Source: JBKPDV01 sp046728075
GTDB lineage: Bacteria > Acidobacteriota > Thermoanaerobaculia > UBA5066 > Gp7-AA6
Assembly: GCA_046728075.1 (NCBI GenBank)
Contig: JBKPDV010000237.1
Coordinates: 1 to 10,628, forward strand
DNA length: 10,628 nucleotides
Reading direction: 5' to 3'
Shown here: positions 6,602-10,628 of the stretch, in pieces
Layout of the letters: each line of letters starts with the position of its first letter
How positions within the stretch are numbered: the stretch's first letter is position 1
Translations under genes and position numbers: made by a program
Notes under the pieces: model-generated
Databases searched by the model: none
Seen by the model: the letters and a program-made list of their open reading frames with translations, nothing else
Told to the model about the DNA's origin: nothing

Positions 6602-8045
6602 ATGAATGACGTGAATCAGGGAACAGCGCAGAAAGCGCTCGAGGTGAACCTCAACTCAACGGCATACGGCTCGTTTGCCGAGATCGGGGCCGGGCAGGAA
6701 GTCGCGCGGTGGTTCTTCCGGGTGGGCGGCGCTGCCGGGACGGTCGCCAAGACCATCTCCGCCTACGACATGGCGGTCAGCGACGCCCTCTACGGCTCGG
6801 GCGGCCCGCTACGTCAGCCGCGAGCGGCTCGAGGCGATGCTGGAGCGCGAGTTCGCCGAGGTCACCGGCAGCCTCGGCGCCAAACGGGGCGATACGAGCG
6901 CATTCTTCGCGTTCGCCAACACCGTCGCCGCAAGGAGCCATCGCAACCCGGACAACGGACACGGTTGGGTGGGAATCCGTTTCCAGACTCGACCTCACGA
7001 CGAGCCGTCTCAAATCATCCTGCACGTCCACCTGATGGACAAGACCGCCGTGGACGAGCAGGAGGCACTCGGAATCCTAGGGGTCAACCTCATCTGCGGA
7101 GCGGTCCACGATCACCCCGACCCTTCGGCCCTGATTGGCTCGCTGATGGATGAGCTTTCGCGGGATCGCGCGGAGATCGACCTGATCAAGTTCTCGGGAC
7201 CGGCGTTCGGGCAGGTGGACAACCGGCTGATGAGCCTTCAGCTCGTCGAGCAGGGACTGACAGACGCCGCGATGTTCACGGCGGCGGGCGAAGTGAAGCA
7301 GCCTTCCGAGGTTCTCCACAAAAAGCCGGTCCTCGTGGAGCGTGGAACGTTCCGGCCGCCGACCAGGCTCACGGTCGATCTGCTCGAGCGGGCGCGCGAC
7401 CAATTCCTCTCCGAGCCGCGGATGAAAGGAGAAGAGCCGGTCGTGCTCGCCGAAATGACGCTGCGCGGCCTCTCGGCAGAGAACGTCGGCGTCGACCACG
7501 CTGACTTTCTCGATCGCGCGGAAGTCCTGGGCGCTCTCGGGATCGACGTCCTGATTTCGCGCTTTCAACCGTACTACGAGCTGGCCGACTACCTCTCCTC
7601 GTATACCGACCGGCTCATCGGGCTCGCGGTGGGCATGCCGACGATTGGCCAGATTGCCGACGAGAAGTACTACACGGATCTGCCGGGGGGAGTGCTGGAA
7701 TCCGTGGGAAAGCTCTTCAAGCGATCCGTCAAGATGTACGTCTATCCAACGCGCGGCGCGTCCGGCAAGATCCTGACCTTCGACGTGGCTCCCCCTCCCG
7801 GGCACTGGAAATACCTTCGCGACCTCCTTCTCGAGATCGGAAGCATCGAGCCGATCCGCGGCTACGACGAGAGCCTCTTGTCGATGCACACCCCGGAGGT
7901 CCTGTCTCGAATCCGTGCGGGAGATCCCTCCTGGGAGGAGATGGTGCCGCCTAAAGTGGCGGAGATCGTCAAAGAGAAGAAGCTCTTCGGTTTTGGGTCT
8001 GCTCGGTCAGTGGTCGCTGTAAACGGGCGAGCGACGGCGAATTGA
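6602..8045 (+). pseudogene. Conserved ~480-residue protein of unknown function, disrupted by an apparent +1 frameshift near 6800
   Basis: The first part is in frame 2 from ATG 6602 (GAAGGG at 6587-6592 upstream). It carries a natural-looking sequence: NLNSTAYGSFAEIGAGQEVA, then RWFFRVGGAAGTVAKTISAY and DMAVSDALYGS (to 6799). After one extra base the sense continues in frame 3 from 6801: AARYVSRERLEAMLEREF, with FFAFANTVAARS, GWVGIRFQTRP, SQIILHVHLMDK, LIKFSGPAFGQVDNRLMSLQL, KKPVLVERGTFRPPT and a C-terminal WEEMVPPKVAEIVKEKKLFGFG, to TGA 8043-8045. Outside these ranges both frames turn into Arg/Ser/Pro-rich shadow sequence. Removing one base in TCGGGCGGCCC gives 480 residues without a break. 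I recall a widespread bacterial family of this size with this N-terminus that carries misleading automatic names (TonB-dependent receptor, NMN adenylyltransferase); I see no motif for either function. No signal peptide or membrane segment is visible. If the shift is a sequencing error the gene is intact. Confidence 0.85.
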
Positions 8046-8102
8046 GGCCGTGGCGGCGCACGCGAGGACGAGTGAGGATGAGTATTCAAACGGAGGGGAG
8101 CT

Positions 8103-8600
8103 ATGCCGACGATTCGAAAGATCATTCCGTGTCTGTGGTTCGACAGCCAGGCGGAAGAAGCCGCGAAGTTCTACGTCTCCATCTTCGAGAGGTCGCGCAT
8201 TACGAGCCTCTCGCATTACGGCACGGAGGGACAGGAGGTTCACGGAGGAAAGCCCGGCAGCGTCCTGACCGTGGCCTTCGAGCTCGACGGCCAGCCCTTC
8301 ACCGCGTTGAACGGCGGACCGCTGTTCCGTTTCACCGAAGCGGTCTCGTTCCAGGTCATGTGTGACACGCAGGAGGAGATCGACCGCTACTGGAGCAAGC
8401 TCTCCGCCGGCGGCGACGTGAAGGCCCAACAGTGCGGGTGGCTCAAGGATAGGTACGGGCTCTCCTGGCAGGTCGTCCCGGCCGTGCTGCCCGCATTGAT
8501 CGGCGATCCCGATCCCGCCAAGGCCGGGCGAGTGATGAAGGCGCTGCTTCCGATGAAGAAGCTGGACATTCAAGCGTTGAAGAAAGCCCACGCCGGATAG
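8103..8600 (+). CDS. VOC-superfamily protein, PhnB-like
   Basis: The protein has 165 residues with the paired beta-alpha-beta-beta-beta layout of the glyoxalase/vicinal oxygen chelate fold. Family marks are IIPCLWFDSQAEEAAKFYVSIF (residues 7-28), GQPFTALNGGPLFRFTEAVSFQV (around 63-85), DTQEEIDRYWSKLSAGG (88-104) and QCGWLKDRYGLSWQVVP (109-125). This subgroup is often named 3-demethylubiquinone-9 3-methyltransferase, a misleading label: there is no SAM-binding site, and true UbiG is unrelated. PhnB-like proteins lack a firm enzymatic assignment. GGAGGGG (8092-8098) precedes ATG 8103. It follows the frameshifted gene after 57 bp with no visible terminator between them. Confidence 0.92.
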   Translation: MPTIRKIIPCLWFDSQAEEAAKFYVSIFERSRITSLSHYGTEGQEVHGGKPGSVLTVAFELDGQPFTALNGGPLFRFTEAVSFQVMCDTQEEIDRYWSKLSAGGDVKAQQCGWLKDRYGLSWQVVPAVLPALIGDPDPAKAGRVMKALLPMKKLDIQALKKAHAG

Positions 8601-8648
8601 GCGAAGCGGCGCGGGAACTCGAGGCAACGAGCAGAATCCAGAGGACGT

Positions 8649-9242
8649 ATGCCACTCACTAACCGTGCACGATTCGCTTTTCTCGCCTGCGCCGTCTGCG
8701 TGGCGGCGGTCCTCTCCGGTGTACCGGCCCGAGGCGAGCCTGACGACAGGAACATCCTGCAGCAGATGGTCGGGACGTGGGACGTCCAGCAGCGGATGTG
8801 GCCCGGCGCCGGCAGGGAGGCGGTCACTCTACCGCCGGCAGTCGCTCGGCGTCGTATGGTGGGGGGCGCCTTTCTGGAAGAGGTGATGGAACTGCCGCCG
8901 GGGTCCAAACAGGACCCCTTCACGCGCATCGCCTTCTTCAACTACAACGCTGTGAACCAGCAGCACGAATACTTCTCGCTGGACACGCGTGCTCCACAGA
9001 TGATGAGCGAGAAGAGCTTCGAATCTGGCGGGGCCGGAAGCGACGACGGAATCACGCTTTTCGGCGGTAGCTTTGTCGCTCCCCAATGGGGAGAGGTCGC
9101 CAATGCGGCATTCCGGTATCGGCTGCGCATCGGCAGACCCGAAAAGGACCGTCAGGTCGTCCAGCTCTACCTCACGCCCCTCTCTGGAAAGAGCGCGAAA
9201 GAGTTTCTTGCTTTTGAATATGTCTACACGCGCCAGCGCTGA
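8649..9242 (+). CDS. Exported DUF1579-like protein
   Basis: The protein has 197 residues. Residues 1-29 are a signal peptide (two Arg near the start, then FAFLACAVCVAAVLSGVPARG). The mature part opens with LQQMVGTWDVQQRMWPGAG, the start of a lipocalin-like barrel with the G-T-W motif seen in DUF1579. It then shows RRMVGGAFLEEVMELPPG, FTRIAFFNYNAVNQQHEYFSLDTRAPQMM and an FRYRLRI strand near the C-terminus. This order fits DUF1579, a family of secreted or periplasmic proteins without known activity. AGAGGA (8640-8645) precedes ATG 8649. The gap to the next ORF (9243-9324) holds a small hairpin but no T-tract. Confidence 0.8.
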   Translation: MPLTNRARFAFLACAVCVAAVLSGVPARGEPDDRNILQQMVGTWDVQQRMWPGAGREAVTLPPAVARRRMVGGAFLEEVMELPPGSKQDPFTRIAFFNYNAVNQQHEYFSLDTRAPQMMSEKSFESGGAGSDDGITLFGGSFVAPQWGEVANAAFRYRLRIGRPEKDRQVVQLYLTPLSGKSAKEFLAFEYVYTRQR

Positions 9243-9265
9243 CTCGAGAGGGAGCGCCACCGAAT

Positions 9266-9284
9266 GGACCGATCTGCATCGGCC
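9266..9284 (+). other. Small hairpin downstream of the DUF1579 gene
   Basis: GGACCGAT-CTGC-ATCGGCC folds into a 7-bp stem with one bulged A and a four-base loop, about 24 bases after the stop codon. There is no following T-run, so it is at best a weak or factor-dependent terminator; it could also be chance in GC-rich DNA. Confidence 0.25.
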
Positions 9285-9324
9285 GGCAGCCCTGCTATCG
9301 TGATATCGCCGGAGGGGGAACGCG

Positions 9325-9495
9325 ATGGCCTTTCGCAGCCGCGAGGAGTACGAGGCCTGGAAGGCCGGGCAGGCCAACTCGTCTCCTCCAACCCCCCAAT
9401 CCTCGACGGGTAAGACCGTTCCACCAGCAGCGGACTCGCGGTCGGGATTGCAAGAAAGTGGAAGGCCTGAACCCGGCGACATCGAAGGTATCTGA
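9325..9495 (+). CDS. Small 56-residue protein, possibly a truncated gene
   Basis: ATG 9325 follows GGAGGGGG (9311-9318) by six bases, one of the strongest ribosome binding sites in the window. The frame runs 56 codons to TGA 9493-9495. The N-terminus MAFRSREEYEAWKAGQAN is charged, helical and sensible; I recall similar REEYEAWK starts in uncharacterised bacterial proteins. After residue 19 it becomes a Pro/Ser/Thr-rich, low-structure tail (SSPPTPQSSTGKTVPP...). Codon use changes at the same place: 18 of the first 19 codons end in G or C, but only 19 of the remaining 37 do. That suggests either a disordered tail under weak selection or a true gene start joined to non-coding DNA. No signal, membrane segment or cysteine is present. 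The hydrolase gene starts 34 bp downstream. Function unknown. Confidence 0.6.
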   Translation: MAFRSREEYEAWKAGQANSSPPTPQSSTGKTVPPAADSRSGLQESGRPEPGDIEGI

Positions 9496-9529
9496 CCAGC
9501 CGCGTGATGGCGTCTTGATCGGAGGATTC

Positions 9530-10483
9530 ATGAAGTCCATTCGAATCCGATTCTCGTTCGTTGCGGTTCTTGCTCTCTTTCTCGTCTGGCCGGACGCGTC
9601 CACCGCCCGGGCACAAGCGCAAGCACAAGCACAAGCACAAGCGGCCGGGAAGCCTGCGTCCTTCGAGTCGCGTTCGGCGGTCGCCGATGGAGTTGAGATC
9701 CACTACCTGACGGGCGGACACGGGCCGCCGCTGATTCTCCTCCACGGATATGCCGAGACTTCGCGCATGTGGATTCCGATCCTGCCGCAGCTGACCGAGC
9801 GGTTCCTCGTGATCGCGCCGGATCTCCCGGGGATCGGAGACTCGGCAATTCCGGCCGACGGACTCGACATGGCGACCTCCGCGATCCGCATCCATGTGCT
9901 CGCGCGTTCGCTGGGAATCCAGAAGGCCAGGGTCGTCGGCCATGACATCGGACTCATGGTCGCGTACGCGTATGCCGCGCAGTTCCCCGCAGAAACGGAA
10001 AAGCTCGTTCTCATGGACGCCTTCCTGCCGGGAGTCGCTGGATGGGAGGCCATCTACAACAATCCCGGCATCTGGCACTTCCGCTTCAACGGACCGACGC
10101 CGGAGAAGCTGGTCGAAGGGCGCGAGCGCATCTACTTCGAGCATTTTTGGAACGATTTCGCCGCCGACAAGACCCGCTCGATTCCGGAAGCGGACCGGAA
10201 GGCCTACGCAGCCGCATACGCCCGGCCGGGACGCATGCGGGCGGGATGGGCGTACTTCGTTTCCTTTCAGAAGGCCGCCCGCGACTTCGCTCTGCTGGCG
10301 AAGACGAAGCTCGCCATGCCCGTGTTGACCATTGGCGGCGACAAGGCAAACGGCGAAGCGCTCGGCGAGCAGGCCAGGCTGGTCGCGGACAATTTTCGCG
10401 TGGTCGTCCTCAAGAACTGCGGCCATTGGGTGATCGAGGAGCAGCCCGCGCAGACGGCCGAAGCGCTCCTGGGTTTTCTGTGA
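9530..10483 (+). CDS. Exported alpha/beta hydrolase, epoxide hydrolase/dehalogenase-like
   Basis: The protein has 317 residues from ATG 9530, with GGAGG (9521-9525) four bases upstream. Residues 1-28 are a Sec signal (KSIRIRFSFVAVLALFLVW, then TARA), followed by a QAQAQAQAQA stretch at the cleavage region. The alpha/beta hydrolase core has the oxyanion element LLHGYAETSRMW (70-81), DLPGIGDS (98-105) and the nucleophile elbow VVGHDIGLMVA (135-145) with Asp139 as nucleophile. D271 (IGGDKANG) is the likely acid and H299 (NCGHW) the base. An aspartate nucleophile is typical of epoxide hydrolases and haloalkane/haloacetate dehalogenases, not of serine esterases. The cap region includes GRERIYFEHFWNDFAADK (197-214) and YAAAYARPGRMRAGWAYF. 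Substrate is not determinable from sequence. Export is unusual for these enzymes but is also seen in related proteins of environmental bacteria, as I recall them. Confidence 0.93.
   Translation: MKSIRIRFSFVAVLALFLVWPDASTARAQAQAQAQAQAAGKPASFESRSAVADGVEIHYLTGGHGPPLILLHGYAETSRMWIPILPQLTERFLVIAPDLPGIGDSAIPADGLDMATSAIRIHVLARSLGIQKARVVGHDIGLMVAYAYAAQFPAETEKLVLMDAFLPGVAGWEAIYNNPGIWHFRFNGPTPEKLVEGRERIYFEHFWNDFAADKTRSIPEADRKAYAAAYARPGRMRAGWAYFVSFQKAARDFALLAKTKLAMPVLTIGGDKANGEALGEQARLVADNFRVVVLKNCGHWVIEEQPAQTAEALLGFL
9611..9640 (+). repeat. Hexanucleotide tandem repeat (GCACAA x5) coding for Ala-Gln
   Basis: Five units of GCACAA, the second reading GCGCAA, encode an alternating Ala-Gln run (residues about 28-37) at the end of the signal peptide of the hydrolase. 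Because the unit is six bases, slippage would add or remove Ala-Gln pairs without shifting the frame. Confidence 0.9.
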
Positions 10484-10544
10484 CATTGCCTGCGCCCCGC
10501 TCTGCTCTCGACGGGACGGACCCCATCTTCTTCTTGGAGAACGC

Positions 10545-10628
10545 ATGGCCACGATGTTCAAACGAGTCCAGGCGATGCTGCGCCGGGAGGCTCCGAACCC
10601 GCCGGTCGCCAAGCTGATTGGTTTCCGG
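10545..10628 (+). CDS. Probable PaaI-type hotdog thioesterase, 5' end only
   Basis: ATG 10545 follows GGAGA (10536-10540) and opens a frame that runs off the window after 28 codons. The end of the visible part, NPPVAKLIGFR, is the typical opening of PaaI/YdiI-like acyl-CoA thioesterases, in which P-P-x-A-x-L-x-G-F precedes the first strand of the hotdog fold. A second in-frame ATG at 10554 could also serve. It starts 61 bp after the hydrolase stop. The catalytic region lies outside the window, so the call rests on the N-terminal pattern only. Confidence 0.55.
   Translation, partial: MATMFKRVQAMLRREAPNPPVAKLIGFR

Noticed and set aside
6559..6609. 16-codon ORF (MNIALDESGRRVARHE) whose ATG overlaps the NTF2-like stop codon
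   Set aside because: It is too short to evaluate and its product resembles nothing. The overlap could support translational coupling to the next gene, but nothing more than position supports that.
9224..10612. Long open frame (462 codons) on the minus strand across the hydrolase gene
   Set aside because: The plus strand carries a complete catalytic hydrolase here; the minus-strand product is low-complexity and Arg-rich, and spans two gene boundaries.
1..10628. Mobile elements, CRISPR, tRNA, rRNA, toxin-antitoxin or phage-defence genes
   Set aside because: No direct repeats with spacers, no transposase or integrase motifs, no cloverleaf-like segments and no nuclease, ATPase or toxin motifs typical of defence systems were found on either strand.

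Overview
The window is a 10.6 kb piece of a high-GC (roughly 60-65% by eye) bacterial chromosome. It has short intergenic gaps, strong GGAGG-type ribosome binding sites and third codon positions dominated by G and C. Exported proteins with Sec-type or twin-arginine signals and a c-type cytochrome point to a Gram-negative, respiring organism. The first gene and the general gene mix remind me of Acidobacteriota or another environmental high-GC phylum, but that placement is an impression and not demonstrated. I see no tRNA, rRNA, CRISPR array, insertion sequence, integrase, phage gene or replication origin.

Layout from left to right. At 1-422 is the 3' end of a DUF4097-like beta-repeat protein. 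At 542-1021 is an exported RidA-like protein that lacks the usual catalytic arginine. At 1053-1487, on the minus strand, is a DUF302 protein, the only minus-strand gene. Divergent from it is a three-gene cluster (1544-4888) encoding a periplasmic di-heme cytochrome, a small [2Fe-2S]x2 subunit and a large Tat-exported molybdopterin subunit, which together look like an isoquinoline 1-oxidoreductase-type molybdenum hydroxylase with its own electron acceptor. Next is tag (3-methyladenine DNA glycosylase I, 4909-5502).

From 5503 to 5795 there is no intact gene, but 5600-5747 carries the decayed C-terminal part of a UspA universal stress protein, split over two reading frames. It is followed by an OsmC-family peroxidase-like protein (5796-6221), an NTF2/SnoaL-like protein (6233-6562) and a conserved 480-residue protein of unknown function that is interrupted by an apparent one-base frameshift near 6800 (6602-8045). 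Then come a PhnB-like VOC protein (8103-8600), an exported DUF1579 protein (8649-9242), a 56-residue small ORF with a very good ribosome binding site (9325-9495), an exported alpha/beta hydrolase of the epoxide hydrolase/dehalogenase type (9530-10483) and the first 28 codons of what looks like a PaaI-type hotdog thioesterase (10545 to the edge).

Functionally, the only tight multi-gene system is the molybdenum hydroxylase cluster: substrate would be hydroxylated in the periplasm by the large subunit, and electrons would leave through the iron-sulfur subunit to the di-heme cytochrome. The rest is a loose set of small stress, detoxification and housekeeping genes (RidA, DUF302, Tag, Usp remnant, OsmC, VOC, hydrolase). 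I found no convincing new biological system. The items most worth a second look are the frameshifted 480-residue gene, the Usp remnant, the untracked 56-residue ORF, the atypical exported RidA and the substrate of the molybdenum enzyme.
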